A DNA stretch of 64,000 nt from Cavenderia fasciculata (GCF_000203815.1 NW_004457723.1:992001-1056000); one strand, 5' to 3'; shown: positions 36,724-49,568, counted from the first letter of the stretch. Numbers and translations: made by a program. Notes: generated by a model not told the origin, from the sequence alone.

Positions 36724-37405
36724 CTAAACGATGCCGGTGGTCACTGCATCGAAGGAAACTATTACCTTTAGCAGCGGATTGACATGCTTCGCTGATAGGT
36801 GAGCACTGTTGGACATTGGTCGGTTGGCCTCCATCCTTTTCTTTACCAAGCTTGAGATGGCATTTCTCCAGATGAAAACCATCCTTTGGATCCTCATGAG
36901 GTTCGTTGAGGTCATGATGGATCAAGTTTTCCTCCTCTTGGTGGAAAAAACAATCAAAATGTTGCTAAAAAGTTTAAAGAGAATTAATAAATTTAATTAA
37001 ATGTTTAAATAAAATGATAATTTTAATTAAGAAACTTACTCTTGACGTGTTGTATTCATTAATATAGACAACGGAATATTGTTTGGACTTTAACTTGTTG
37101 GCAACAGTCTTGGCTGCAAATGTTGTTACCTTGCCACGAGTGTTGTGTCCAAATTTGGCATTTCCAAAAACTATTTTAAAAAAAAAAGGAAAAGGAAAAA
37201 AGGAAAAAAAAAATACATATTAATATATATACACTTTTTAATACATTAATATTCTTTTTGAAAATGATTTATAAATACATACATATGATTGTATTGTCTT
37301 GAATGTACTGATTCCTTTCAGAATCGTTCATACTTGAATACTTGGTTGGGAAATGATCTTTAAAGAGATCAAGAATGTAGTTGTCAAATTGTTGGTAAAA
37401 GAATA
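36660..37405 (-). pseudogene. C-terminal remnant of a TnpB/Fanzor-like nuclease
   Basis: Three exon-like blocks on the minus strand join in frame: about 37405-37282 ('LDLFKDHFPTKYSSMNDSER'), 37170-37040 and 36964-~36660. The middle block reads 'FFGNAKFGHNTRGKVTTFAA' and ends 'VVYINEYNTSR', like the TnpB/Fanzor region before and at the zinc finger (usually EYxTSxxCxxC). The last block has scattered Cys ('FDCFFHQ', 'LEKCHLKL', 'QQCSPI', 'FLRCSDH') and 'LALVKQDT', where the last catalytic Asp of the RuvC fold is expected. The N-terminal half is missing. These features support a 5'-truncated Fanzor-like gene; the family call is by motif pattern only. Confidence 0.5.
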
Positions 37406-37561
37406 ATTAAAAATAAAGAAGACCATAGAGAGAAATAAGTTTTACAAATAAATAGATTCTGAGGCGGTACTCCCAACCAAAAATTTTCAAAACCCCCAAA
37501 GAAAATAAATATTCATTTTAAAATATGTACAGTTTGTTGTAAGTTGAGTGATATAGAAGCT

Positions 37562-38339
37562 TTAACTTGATTCATTTGGTTGCTGTTGTTGTTGATCGCC
37601 GTTAGTGGTGGCGGTAGTGGTGTCGGTGTTGTTGTTGTTGTTGTTGTCGGTAGTGTTATTGTTATTGTTATTGTTCTCCCTTAGTTTCTTCTCTTTCTCT
37701 TTCTCTTTTTCCTTTTCTCTTAATAATTTTTCTTTCTCTCTTTCTTTTTCTCTTTCTTTTTGTTTCTCTAGTTCTATTTCCTTTGCTATTCTATCTCTTT
37801 CTGCTTCTTCTGCCTTTGTCTTTTGAATGGCTACTCCCAATGTTTCTTGAATTTTATCCAACAATTTGACGGGATCAATTCTACTATCATACTCTTCAAT
37901 AATCTAGATAATTGATAGAGAGAGAGAGTCAATAAAAGCTACGAACCAACCATTTATAAATAATCAATCGTCCAACCAATTACTTACAAGTTGTAATTCT
38001 ACTTCAGTAGTTGGTGCTAAATTCAATACTTGAAGTGTTTCTGCTTTTGTAAGACCTGCATCCAAACAAATCTTTGAGATGGTTCTAACAGAATCGACGT
38101 CTACTTTTGATGCTGGTGTAATCTTTAGGTATCTCTCTACATTGTTGATGAACTCATTGAGTAATGCTTGTCCCTTCATTCTTCTCTTGTGTTTAAGTAG
38201 TTCAACCACTTCAAAGTTGCTAATCAGTTCATCTTTTACTGTTGGTATACTAGCAGTAGTAGCAGTAAAAATAAAGGATAGTTAATACTAAAGCTCTATC
38301 ATCTCTAATCTCTTTCTATTTATATATTTACATCTTCAT
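37562..38339 (-). CDS. rpc9: RNA polymerase III subunit RPC9 (CRCP/C17)-like
   Basis: Three exons (38339-38332, 38249-37988, 37903-37562) give 203 residues; the first exon carries only 'ATGAAGAT'. The N-terminal 120 residues match the RPB4/RPC9 fold: 'ISNFEVVELLKHKRRM', 'FINNVERYLKI' and the HRDC-like 'LTKAETLQVLNLAPTTEVEL'. RPC9 pairs with RPC8 as the stalk of Pol III and contacts initiation factors. The N-terminal 'NFEVVELL' favours RPC9 over RPB4. The C-terminal 75 residues are a Lys/Glu coiled helix plus Asn/Thr/Gln tracts, an extension absent from most orthologues. Confidence 0.82.
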
Positions 38340-38444
38340 TCTTGAATCGTTTGATTAATTAAAATAAAAGAAGATGCAATTCAACGAGTTGGAATGAAAA
38401 AAATTTTTGGATGAAGTTGTTATAAATATATATATTTATATATT

Positions 38445-41400
38445 TTATTGTTTTAATGGGTGATCAATACCATCGTCATCCATTACCAATACATTCTTTT
38501 CAAATTCATCAATCAATTCATTTGTTAAAGCGTCCAAATCATGCTCTTGACTGTTCCAGTTGGAATTGTGAATTGAAAGCATAGTGTCTTCTAATTGTTG
38601 TTGTTGTTCTCTTATTTTTCGATAATCACCTGTAGATGTTGTCGATGTCTTGTTATTATTATTATTATTATTTTGATTGTTATTATTATTATTATTATTA
38701 TTTTGATTATTATTATTATCATTTGAAACATTGAGGTAATAGTTAAAATCATCACCATTATAAATATTGCTACCATCCGATTCGATTGTATACACCATAT
38801 CATCTGCACTGTTTTCAGCACCACCTGTATTTCTTCTTGCCTTTCCAAGGAAATTTTTAGGTTCTGCCATTGATTTCTCTTGCCACGATCCAAATGCTGT
38901 AGATGTTGAAGATGAATTTAAAGATGATTTTGATTCACTAAAAATAAAACTATTAATCACCAATTCTATTCTATTATTCTCTTTTCTATTTCCTTTTTTA
39001 CTTACTATAAATTTAAATCTTCTGTTGATTTATAAGCAGTACCAAATTTAATAGATAAATCTTTCAAGAAACTTGTATAAATCCTGTTGAATGGTCTAAA
39101 TTCGGTGAGAAGTGGTTGAGAGAGTTGAGCATGTGGTATGTGGAGTTCGGCAACGAGGGTATCTCGAACATTTAATGTACTGGAACGGAACCAGAGTCCA
39201 ATGGTGAGGTCGGCAGGTGTAGAGTCATAGATTATAAAATCACCTGCGTATTGAAAGGTGGGGTTGTATTTGATGGATTGGTAAGAGGTAATATCGCGCT
39301 TTTTACCCAAACTCAACGTGACATAGGTGATCATATCTATTTCGTGTGTTGATTCGAGCAACGAGTTGGATGCAGAGTCCATAATATTGGGATCGATCGT
39401 ATATTTGGCTTCTAAAATCTCGATAAAGAGTCTACCACTTTCTTGTACCAATCGCTTGACAGATCTTAATACTTCGGCCCATTCTTCCAAATCTCTTTCA
39501 TTCTCTGCTGCTATAAAATACTGTGATTTCGTTGTGATCAATTGGAAGCAATGTACGAATCCCTCTCGCACCGAGGTTTCGTCACCCATCAATATGTTTT
39601 CAATCTCTGCTATGGGGATGGTGCCGGCAGGTGTGGCATCCTTGGGCGACTTGTAGTACGCCAATGCGTTGTCTTTGAGCACAAACCAACGTCTTCGCCA
39701 ATTCTTAAAGTTGTGTCCTTTTTTAAAGAGGTAACCGCTGTGGACACCGGCTGAGCCCTGTTTGCTTGCAATGTCCTTGGCCTGCTTGATTTTTTCAGAG
39801 TTGTTTTTGGGAAAGAAGAGGATTGATCCGTTGCGTGGCGCACGTTTGCTCTCGTGTATAATCCACTTGATCTCTTTTTTGATCTCCTTTTGGTACATGA
39901 GGTTCTGCTGTTCGGTGAGCGGGTTGACAGTGTCCTCAAACTCGAGTTTAAAGTGAAAGTCATTCGAGAACCGCTTGTCACCGTCGGCACCGTCAAGCTC
40001 AGACTTGCGCAGGATAAGTGTTGGCATTTGGAACATCCCCGTGTGGAAGTTGAACCGGGCAATCTGCTCGACCCGATAGAATGGTGAGATGTGTGAAAAC
40101 ACAACCAATATGTCTCCTCGCACCACCTTTCGCACTTCAAACACCAGCGTAGCATTGCCTGTTAGATAGGTTCGTGTCTCTTTGGTATCGCCATCCATTG
40201 GCGCACTCGAAAATATTCTTAATCCTTTTTGTGTTGCTGAATATATATTTAATACTGGACATACTCCTTGTTTTAATGGTCCCAAGAAAAACTATAAAAA
40301 AAAGAAAAACAAAATTAATAACCAATCAATAAAAATATTTATATTAATATATATCTATATACCTTTGGAATTGTGTGCATTGTAATCGATCTTAAAAATA
40401 AGGCTTTTTGATTTGGAGCTTGATTGCCAAAATAAATATTGGAAAAGTATTGTGTATATCGGATTTGGGATGGTCCCGTGACACCAAAGTTATTCGATGA
40501 TCTCTTGACTGCAAAATATCTCATTGCATCCTCTGAATTATCAAATAATCCACCATATAATAATAAACATGCAATTACAGTTCCTATAAATATATAAATA
40601 CATCATATTAATATCGAGTACTAGTTGTCTGTTATATATATACAAACCTGTTCTCCCTTTTCCAGCAAGACAATGTACTATTGCTACATTTTGTGAATCT
40701 TCACTTAACCAATTATACATGGAAGTGACAATTTTAAATAATAAAGCCAATGGAGGAGCATGGTGATCTGGAAATCCACACCAATCATAAACCTATTTGA
40801 AAAAAAAAGTTAGTTAGAAAGACTGGATAATCATTGTCGTTTTCCAAAAAAGTCAAAGACCTTGACGTGTCCTTGGGCGTGTATCTGCAACTTCACGACC
40901 TTTCGCAAAAGGTTTGACAATTCGATCATTTGAGTTTCGAGAAGCCAAGATTTTTGCTTGCAAAGAAAAGAATAAAAATAGGTATCGCGTTGTGAAGTTG
41001 GTCGCGCCTACACATTTTCTGAGTCGACTTGGACGAGTAGATATATATTGTTGTTGTTGTAGTTGTAGTTGTTGTTTGCTTGCTTGCTACCTACATTATT
41101 ATTGAATAAGCCATAATCATATTTTCTTTCACTAAGATTGAATATTTTGTAATGATCCTTGTGATGTTCGTTTAACATTTGAGATACATCATGAATCGAG
41201 TTTCTATATGCGCTTTCTACTCCATCTGCTGGAAATGACATTGCTAAAAGAATGAATGAAAGAGAATTAATACTACTTTCTTTTAGCTCCTAATATGTTC
41301 ATGATCATACCAATCACTCTTTCACAAATATATGTAAGATCCAAGTCATAGGTTTCATTTTCAAATCTATATTTATATGTGATGTGGTGTATAGGAGTAT

Positions 41401-41546
41401 TACAAGAGTTTGGAATGTGGTTAGTTCAAAGACTGTGATGTGATGTGTCGTAGCTTCTGATGGTTCCGCTTAGTGTGGATTTGATCATACCTTTGTTTAT
41501 CTGCAGATATCGTTTTCCTGACAGCTTTAACAATAGAGTTGTACAT
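38445..41546 (-). CDS. PTEN-like phosphatase with C2 and PH domains
   Basis: Seven exons (41546-41491, 41366-41311, 41243-41095, 40792-40648, 40583-40363, 40291-39006, 38937-38445) join to 801 residues. The phosphatase domain has 'YRNSIHDVSQML', the acid loop 'WCGFPDHHAPP' and the P-loop 'HCLAGKGRTG', where canonical PTEN has Lys in the third position. A tensin-type C2 domain follows ('LVFEVRKVVRGDILVVF', 'RFNFHTGMF'). A PH domain follows at about residues 380-490 ('HSGYLFKKGHNFKNWRRRWF' to 'LEEWAEVLRSV'), then a C2-like segment and an Asn-rich acidic tail. PTEN enzymes remove the 3-phosphate of PIP3 and shape chemotaxis. The Lys-to-Leu change may alter substrate preference. The third intron is about 300 nt, unusually long here. 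Confidence 0.9.
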
Positions 41547-42290
41547 TGTTGCAGTTGGTTATTGTTGTTCACTTGCAGATATATGTAAATAGTACAAAAA
41601 AGGGTGGGTAGGGTTGTAAGAGGAGGTTGATGGTTGTGTTGTTGTTGTTGTTGTTTGGTTAAAGTGTAGTATCAATGAGGATGTTGAGGATGGTGATGGT
41701 CATTGATCATAAAAAGATGATGAATGATGACTGATGACTGATGACGGGTATACAAAATATAAATTCTATATATATCTTTTGTTTCTTTCTTCTTATTATT
41801 ATTATTTATTACTAGTCTATCTATCTATCTATCTATCTATGAATATGAGTTTAGTTTGAATTGAATTGTTTTGTTGTTGTCTCTCTCTTTCTCTCTCTCT
41901 CTTTTTCTTTGCTGACCATACACCTATAAAATGGGGATTTAAAACGACTCTATCCAGCTGCACCTCTACTCATAATAATAATCTTTTTTATTTTTATTTT
42001 TTTTTTGTTTTTATTCAAAACCATCCTAACATCACTCCTCTTACGCAAGTAATAAATTAATTACCTGCTCTACCTACTCAAGTTTTCATTCTCATCATCA
42101 TCATCATCATCAATCATATTTATATTTATAAACAAGAGATACAACTAACTTTTGGTGTGGTGCAATCATCAATCATCAACTCCAAAGAATAACAACAACA
42201 ACAATAACAACAATAACAATAACTAGTATCAACAAAAGGGACTGATATTATAGATATATATAGATAGAATAGGTAGATAGATAGATAAAG
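41547..42290. promoter_or_regulatory. Divergent promoter region, PTEN-like gene and ATG5
   Basis: About 740 bp between two head-to-head genes. It contains TCTA repeats (about 41815-41840), a CT tract (about 41880-41905), a T-run near 41995-42008, a CAT run near 42095, and CAA/AAC repeats just ahead of the ATG5 start. No specific binding site can be named. Confidence 0.4.
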
Positions 42291-43452
42291 ATGTCATTCT
42301 TTGATGATGATATAAAGAGATCAGTATGGGATGGAAAGATACCTGTTATGTTTTCGATGAGTGGCAATGATGTGACGCATCATACAATGCCTGCACCATA
42401 TATGATGATGGTTCCTCGTAATTCATACTTTCCTCTAGTTACAGGTGCCGTCCGTGACTACTTTTCACACAGTACACTCATCATGTCAGACAATGAACTC
42501 TGGCTCGAGTACAAGGGCATACCGATCAAGTGGCATCTACCCATAGGTGTATTATTCGACGTGCTAGTTGGAAGTGAAAGTGGCACTCAGATATGGAATC
42601 TAACCGTTCACTTTCAATCATTCCCAGAGAAAATATTATTAAGATGTCCAAATGAGGAATCCGTTGAAACTTATTATAAAAATGTATTAAAAGAAGTATG
42701 TACATAAATATATAAATATATCAGAGATACAAATTTGTATATTAAATTTATTTCTTTTTTCTTTTAGGCAAATTATATTAAACAGGGTGATATTAATAAA
42801 TTAAATAATTTAAATATTAATCAATCAAATGAACTTTGGGATGGGTTAAGACAACGTATGTATATAAAGTATAAAGTATTCCTTTTTTAATAAGTTAATA
42901 GTTATTAATATAGATATATTTCCTTTTTTCCACGTAGATGATTATGATAAATTTTGGTCAATTAACAAATTATTTTATAATGTAAATGTTGGAGGATCTT
43001 CGACTGGGATTGGATATAAGCATATTCCAGTTAGATTAATTCAAAATAACAGGCCATATGTACAAAATCTAATAGCTCCATATAACGAATCGGGTGCTGA
43101 GCTTACATTGTCTGATTATTTCTCAAAAATACCATTCTATTCTATATTTATCGGTGGTGCCACCGAACCTTCATCCTCTTCACCAACAACAACCAATACT
43201 GGTGAATTATCAACATCTTCATCATCTACATCGATGGCCTATACAAATCTATTACAATACATTAAAGCTGGTGCTGGCAAATATCTTATACAGGGTGTTG
43301 AACCACCTTTGGAATCTTCATTTTTGTGGTTGGGTGAATACTTTAGTCATCCCGATAACTTTTTGTACATTACTTTAATCGATTCTACCAACCAACTCTC
43401 CTTGTCCTCTTCTTCAATTCCAACTTCACCAAAACAACAACAAACTATATAG
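42291..43452 (+). CDS. atg5: Autophagy protein ATG5
   Basis: Three exons (42291-42695, 42768-42855, 42938-43452) encode 335 residues. The N-terminus 'DDIKRSVWDGKIPVMFSM', 'YMMMVPRNSYFPLVTGAVRDYF' and 'ELWLEYKGIPIKWHLPIGVLFD' match the first ubiquitin-like domain of ATG5. 'WNLTVHFQSFPEKILLRC' and 'FWSINKLFYNVNVGG' continue the family pattern. The second ubiquitin-like domain ends with 'LWLGEYFSHPDNFLYITL'. ATG5 accepts ATG12 on a conserved Lys and, with ATG16, promotes lipidation of ATG8 on the phagophore. The length fits the family. A Ser/Thr-rich loop near residues 235-255 is a dictyostelid-type insertion. Confidence 0.95.
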
Positions 43453-43610
43453 AAACACAAAAAACAAAAACTATAGTTTTTTTTTTATATTATTATCATA
43501 ATAAATTAAATATATCCGCACAAATTGATTGAATTCCATCAATTCAATTAATTATCCCCCATTTCCAATGTTAAATGTTTAATTTTAAATTTATCAATTT
43601 TATTATTTGG

Positions 43611-45714
43611 TTAGCTTGAATTATCGGAATCATCATTACTATCATCACTACCATCATCATCTGATGATGATGATTCTATGTTTAGAGTTTCTAAAATTAT
43701 ATTTTTAATTTTTGGATGTTGATTAAAATGCTTTTGAATGAGGTTAATAAAACTTGGAGGTAAACTTGTTCCATTGTACATTCCAAGAACTGATTCTATA
43801 TTTTCGAGAATAGATTTCTCTTGAATCGGTTGGTTGTATGTATCCAATAGAAATTCGGCAAAAAGAGAAGGGTTGGTCCATCGTTTTTCGGCTGTTTTGA
43901 TAAAAGATAGAGAATCCAATTTTGATTTGTTGGCATGATTGAAACTAATGAATCTGAGGCAGTCCATGAACCCCATTTCTCCAGAGTGACTAGATTCCAC
44001 ATCCAAACTATTGGGATAGTTATTCAATTGACCAATCTCATCCAAAATGATTAGACTTTCAACCGAGGGCAAGTAATTTGAGAATTGATAGACTTGGGTG
44101 ATACCACCAGACTTGAACAAATCTTGAAAATATCTTTTTTCTAAATGACTGATAGGGGACATGAGTGACAGTCCCATTGTCATTGGTGTTTCATCTTTAT
44201 ATTTGTTGTACAAGTATATAACCATTTCCTTTGCTTTTGTATGTGTTTGTAAATACCCCATCACACCAAGCAAGTTATTCTTTATATAATCTCTTGGTAA
44301 TCGAATGCCGTCCTTGTTATCCTCAGGGTTCTTTCTTTTTTTGTTATTAACATCCTTTTTGGCATGTGATAGGACGTATTCCAAAGTATCAATATCGCCA
44401 GTATGAATGGCAGCAGTTATGAACCTATTCGATACTGGTACCTTGACCATTTCAATAAGATATTCCAATTCTTCTCTTGTCAATTTAGGAGTAAAGGAAG
44501 CCAATAGAACCTGAGGTTCATATTTTGGATGACTATGAATATATTTGATCAATTCAAATCGATTCTCTTTTGCCAGAAATGCATCATCTATATTGTAACC
44601 CTTGTCACCGGCTATATTGTCTTCAATCCATTTGACAATTTCCAAATGACCGTCTTGAACCGCCGACTTTACAATATCTTTTAATTTCTCTTTGGCAAGT
44701 GGAATTAAAAAGTAAATCAAATCGTAACTGTCTCGAGTCATAAGTGATGGTCTTTTCGAGAGATGATTTTCCAAATAATAGAAACAATTACGTGGTTTGA
44801 AAAAATCTTGACGACAAGAATAGATAAACTTTACAATCTCCAAATCACTCTTTTCAATTGCGTGCCACACCAATGCATCATTTGTAAAATCTATTTCCAA
44901 TTGAGACTTGTTCGCCTTTTTTAAAATAAATTTTAGTGAATCTAAATGATTAATCATTCCTTCAACTGATACTAATGTAAAAAATAAAGGTAAAAGGTTT
45001 GTTAGTAAACATGTTTTTGTCAATGGTATAATTGAGAAATTTGTTTTACTTACCTGAAAATGATACAATGTCTTGACAAAATGGAGTGAGATACTCTAAA
45101 ACTTTAATAGCTCCTTGATCAAGAGCAGGTTCCAAAAGAAGATCAATTACATTTGAGCTTTTAGTGTGTTTACCAAAGTCGAGTCGATGGTCATTATCAA
45201 CCAAGAATTTGATTGTATCCATGTCCTCTAATTTGACACAATGTCCAAGCCAATCTATGTCACATTCAATTGCCGAGTCAACTGGCAACTTTTTAAATTC
45301 TTCTATTTTGAATCGGTAGTATGTTACAAAGTCTGAGAAATATTTCTCATCTATATAGTTGGTATAGAACGGGATGGTGTTTGATTCTTGTTGAAGTTGA
45401 TCACTTTTAAAACAAAGTGATACCAATTCAAAGTTGCTAGATTCTCGTAACAACCTAGAGGTTGATCTAAAGATCGGTGTCTTTGAAAATACCTCTTCAT
45501 AAAAGTATTTAAATATTTGATATCTATCACTTTTAATAGAATAGTATTCTATAAAATATACAATCTCTTTCAAATGATTATATCTATTATATATAAATTT
45601 GAGTATTTCTAATCGATTTGATACACATGCTTGTTGAATGATTTGTTCTAAATGTGGTATAAATGTTTGATTATTCTTATTCTTATTATAATTATTATTC
45701 TTCTTATTATTCTT

Positions 45715-45774
<60 letters not shown>

Positions 45775-46098
45775 GTTGTTAAAGTTTGATTGACTATGTT
45801 GAAACCATTTATAATGAGAGTATTCTTTCTCAAAGTCTATTACAACTTGTTTAAAGATATCGAGGTAACCAAAGTATACTGCTAGTATGGGTGATTGTTT
45901 GATGTCACTCCATTTATGAATACCATTAACTTGTGGGTTATTGTCTTGATGAGTCTCTTGATCATCAGCTGAAGATGCTTTGTCTATTTGTTGATGAATA
46001 GATCGTACATGACCAAAAATAGACTTTTTAATGAATACATTATTGATTATCGACTTGATCAATCCGTTCAAATGAACATTATCTTTGTGTTTGTTCAT
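43611..46098 (-). CDS. Divergent ankyrin-repeat protein of a dictyostelid-expanded family
   Basis: Two exons (46098-45054 and 44971-43611) give 801 residues. Ankyrin-like helix pairs recur, for example 'RLEILKFIYNRYNHLKEIVY', 'DLEIVKFIYSCRQDFFKP', 'GHLEIVKWIEDN' and 'RFELIKYIHSHPKY', each followed by a loop. The style 'LEIVK(F/W)I' is typical of the huge and rapidly evolving ankyrin-type families of dictyostelids. A poly-Asn run (AAT repeats at about 45719-45773) splits the N-terminal part. The tail is Asp/Ser-rich. No catalytic domain is seen, so the role is unknown, probably protein binding. Confidence 0.75.
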
Positions 46099-46532
46099 CT
46101 TGAAGACAAAGAATAATGATGAAAAAAAATTCTGGTCAAAAGAGTTTGTTTTTGTTTTATTTTTTGTTCCATAAAAATTCTTCTTTCAATAATTAGAAGA
46201 ATTATTTGTTTGTTTGTATAATTAGTGTCAGCGTCATTTTAGACAATGTCTAGTGTTCATATTAAAGTTTAAATGGAATGATATAATCGATTTGATTGTT
46301 AAATATTTAATTTAAAAAAAATGTAATTGATTTCAAGTTATCCTTTTTATAATATCAATTCTCTACTAGTCGACCAAATACATATTTATGACTGTCATAG
46401 GAAATTAAAATTACTATTCCAAGATATGCATGAATATATGTTTTTCCAATTAAAAAATGAATTGCAATTGGATTATAATAGAAATTGTATTTTGAAAATA
46501 AATTAAAAAGAGGTTCCAACCATTCCATTGGA

Positions 46533-48640
46533 TCAGCTTTTAAGTTTCTTTTGTTGTCTGTTGCTGCTAGAACTATTTGATTGGATTTGTTGAATATTTC
46601 TTTTTTTGTCTTCTTCATCATCACTGTCAACTGAAATGGTTTCCTTTTCTTTATCCTTTGATTGATGATTGTTTGTTTTTGATATTACATCTTTGTTATT
46701 TTTGTTGTTGTTGTAGATTTTTGAATTATTATTAGTAGTGGTTGTTTCTTTTTGTTTATCATTTTTCTTTTCTTTTTCTTTTTCTTTTTCATCATCTTTT
46801 TTGAGTGTTGTAGCAATATTTAAACCAAGTGAAATTGCAGAGTTGTGTGATTTAATTAAAGGAAGATGAATAACTTGATGATGTAATTTTTGTGGTGATG
46901 CGTTTAGTGTTGTTGAGTTTCTGTACAATTCATTCTAAAATTAAAAAAATCATAAATTATAAATACTCTTCTTTTTTTTTTTTTTTCCATTTATCCTTTT
47001 TTTTTTTAACATACACTAAACCAATTATGATTTAAAGCTTCTTTAACTAGAATACGTTTTGTAGGATCGACATTTAATAATCTTGTAATTAAATCTTTTG
47101 CTTGATCGGTCACTGTTGACCAAACATGATTATCAAAATTAAAAATACCCTTACTAATCTGTTGAAAGCTATTTGTTTTATCTACATCAAATGGTGGTCT
47201 ACCAGACAATCTAAACAAATAAATAATAATAATATTAATATATATATATAAATAAATAGATATATTTAAATGTTTTCTATTATTTTTTTCTTACAAAATA
47301 TAAAGTATACAACCCAAAGACCAAACATCTACTTCTTTTCCATAACCCATCTTTTCCTTTTTATCACCTGATCCAGGCATATTACCCATTAAACAATTTT
47401 TAATAATCTCTGGTGCCACATAGAGAGGCGTTCCGCACAATGTCGTGGCCATTTCCTTTTCGCCGATGATTTTGGCGAGACCAAAATCGGTAATCTTAAT
47501 GATTGGCTCTCCGCTATTGGGTGATGAACCATAGAGTATATTTTCGGGCTTGAGATCTCTGTGTGATATATTCAACTGATGCAAATAAGATACTGCACTG
47601 AGTATCTGTTTAAACACGTCCTTTGCCTCAGGTTCTTGAAATCTTCCCTTTTGCTTGATCTTGTCAAATAGTTCTCCACCGGTTGCCAACTCTAGCACAA
47701 TGTACAAGTATCGCTCCGTATCAAATATCTCAAAGATAGAGATGATGTTTGGGTGTTTGATTTGCTTTAATATATTGATTTCACTCTCTGTCTGATTTCG
47801 AGAACTCGATAAATGCCAATACTTTTTCTTGTCTATAATCTTTACTGCAAAGTTTTCTCCCGTATCCCTCTTTGTACATTTCTTTACAACACTAAAGTTT
47901 CCTCTAAATAGAAATAGAAAATAAATATTTGTTTAATAAATAATAATAATAATAATGATAATAGTTTGTTTACTTACGTTCCCAATATACCATGTATAAT
48001 ATAAAACTTTTTGATTTCACCCTAAAATAAAAGAAGAGAGAGAAGAGAGAGAGAAGAGAGAGAAAGATTACATACATACATACATACATACATATTAATA
48101 TTTATTATTTATTATTTATTATTATTAATTATTTATTTGAATTGAATCTATTTTAATAGTTATATGACTTACATCATCACCATCGGAATCAGATAAAAGT
48201 AAATCTTGAAATATAAATGAAAGAGTACTATTGATCTTGCTCGATGTAAAAGAGACCATATCACCATTTTGTAGAACCGTTGATTTATCTTTACCCAATA
48301 GGTTACCTTTGATGAATGTTCCATTGGTACTATAGTCGGTGATCCAAACCGACCCTCCACTAGATGATGACGACGACGACGATGAGAGACTATTACCTTT
48401 TCTTTCCATCTTGCAATGAATGCCACTAACAGTAGGGTCTTCCATGACGACAGCACACTTTTTAAAGTTTCTACCAAAGAAGATTTCCTTGTCAATGAGA
48501 TCAATGTGCTTTGAGTCTGGGTGACAGCTGACTAATCTCCCCCATACCACTGATGATGGTTGTGGTTGGTCAGATGGAGGAGGGACTAGCTCATCAGACG
48601 GTTGTGTTGATTGAGTACAAGATACTTCTTGATCTCCCAT
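46533..48640 (-). CDS. FHA-domain serine/threonine kinase (Chk2/Rad53-like)
   Basis: Five exons (48640-48173, 48021-47978, 47903-47295, 47210-47015, 46934-46533) encode 572 residues. An FHA domain occupies about residues 30-145 ('IFFGRNFKKCAVVMEDPTVSG' region, 'SGIHCKM', 'STNGTFIKGNLL'), with the phosphothreonine-binding Arg, Ser and Asn in place. The kinase domain follows: 'GTGNFSVVKK', 'FAVKIIDKKKY', 'HRDLKPENILY', 'KITDFGLAK', 'CGTPLYVAPEI' and 'VDVWSLGCILYILLSGRPPF', a CAMK-type set. This is the Chk2/Rad53/Fhk layout used in checkpoint and dictyostelid FHA kinases. The C-terminal 130 residues are Lys/Asn/Ser-rich, basic, and could carry a nuclear signal. Confidence 0.9.
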
Positions 48641-49568
48641 CTCTCTATCTATCTCTATCTATATATCTATTACTAAATGATCTACTAGCTAGCTCTATCT
48701 ATTCTATTCCCTGAGTGTATTCTATTTTGATTGTTATATATATATATATAGAGATAAATAAAAGGAGTGTATATGTTTGATAGAAGATATGAAATGATGT
48801 CTACAAAGACAAAAGACTAAATTAATCTTTAATTTGCTCGTTTGCGAGACAAAGACAACAAAAGACAGTTGAATGTTTTTTGGAAATTAAAATATCTGAA
48901 AGCAACCAAAGTAAACAAAGAGATAAGATAATAGTATTGATAACAAATATCTGTGCTGGTACGAGAATGAAGTGATGTGTCTTGTTTACAACAATGAATA
49001 TGCACAACCAAAATACTTGGTTTTAAAACCACCCGTACTCAATCTTTTTTGTTTTTTTTAAATAAATTAAATAATTTAAAGATGAGAACTGATCTTTGTG
49101 GCAATATCGAGGTACATGAAAAGGACAAGACAAATCTGATGGATAATATCTTTAGTTAATTTTTTGGTTTCATCTTTTTTTATCAAATGGAAATTTTTTA
49201 ATAATGATAAAATAAATATTAATAAACTAAATTTTTTTATTTGTTTGATGCCATTTTACTTTTCTCAAAGTACTTGCTAATCCCATAAAAATTTTCATGA
49301 TAGTTGTCTATTTAAGCGCGCCAACCTAGTCCCCAATTTTTCAAATTTTTGAAATCATTTGCTTTTTTTTTTTTGACAATAAATAATCATTTTTATTATC
49401 TCTCTCTAGATACAGATAGTAATCATATACAAAATATAACAAGAGTGTTGTGTGTGTTTACGTGTGTGTGAGTTATCTATCTATCTATCTATCTATTCTA
49501 AGAGTTATCAACATACAACATACTACATTGTGCTTGTTCGTTCAACCATATAAAGAGATACTACTGCA
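48641..49568. promoter_or_regulatory. Divergent promoter region, FHA kinase and TAF4
   Basis: About 930 bp, AT-rich, between two head-to-head genes. It includes TA and TATC/TCTA repeats (about 48735-48752 and 49472-49496) and T-runs. Nothing else is supported. Confidence 0.4.

Noticed and set aside
46355-46630. Minus-strand frame of 91 residues overlapping the end of the FHA kinase gene
   Set aside because: It overlaps the kinase C-terminal exon in another frame and has no start context or intron support; treated as a chance open frame.
49280-49380. A CCCATAA-like sequence before a T-run, considered as an upstream element of a small RNA gene
   Set aside because: The match to the dictyostelid upstream element is partial and no RNA with recognisable ends follows at the expected distance.
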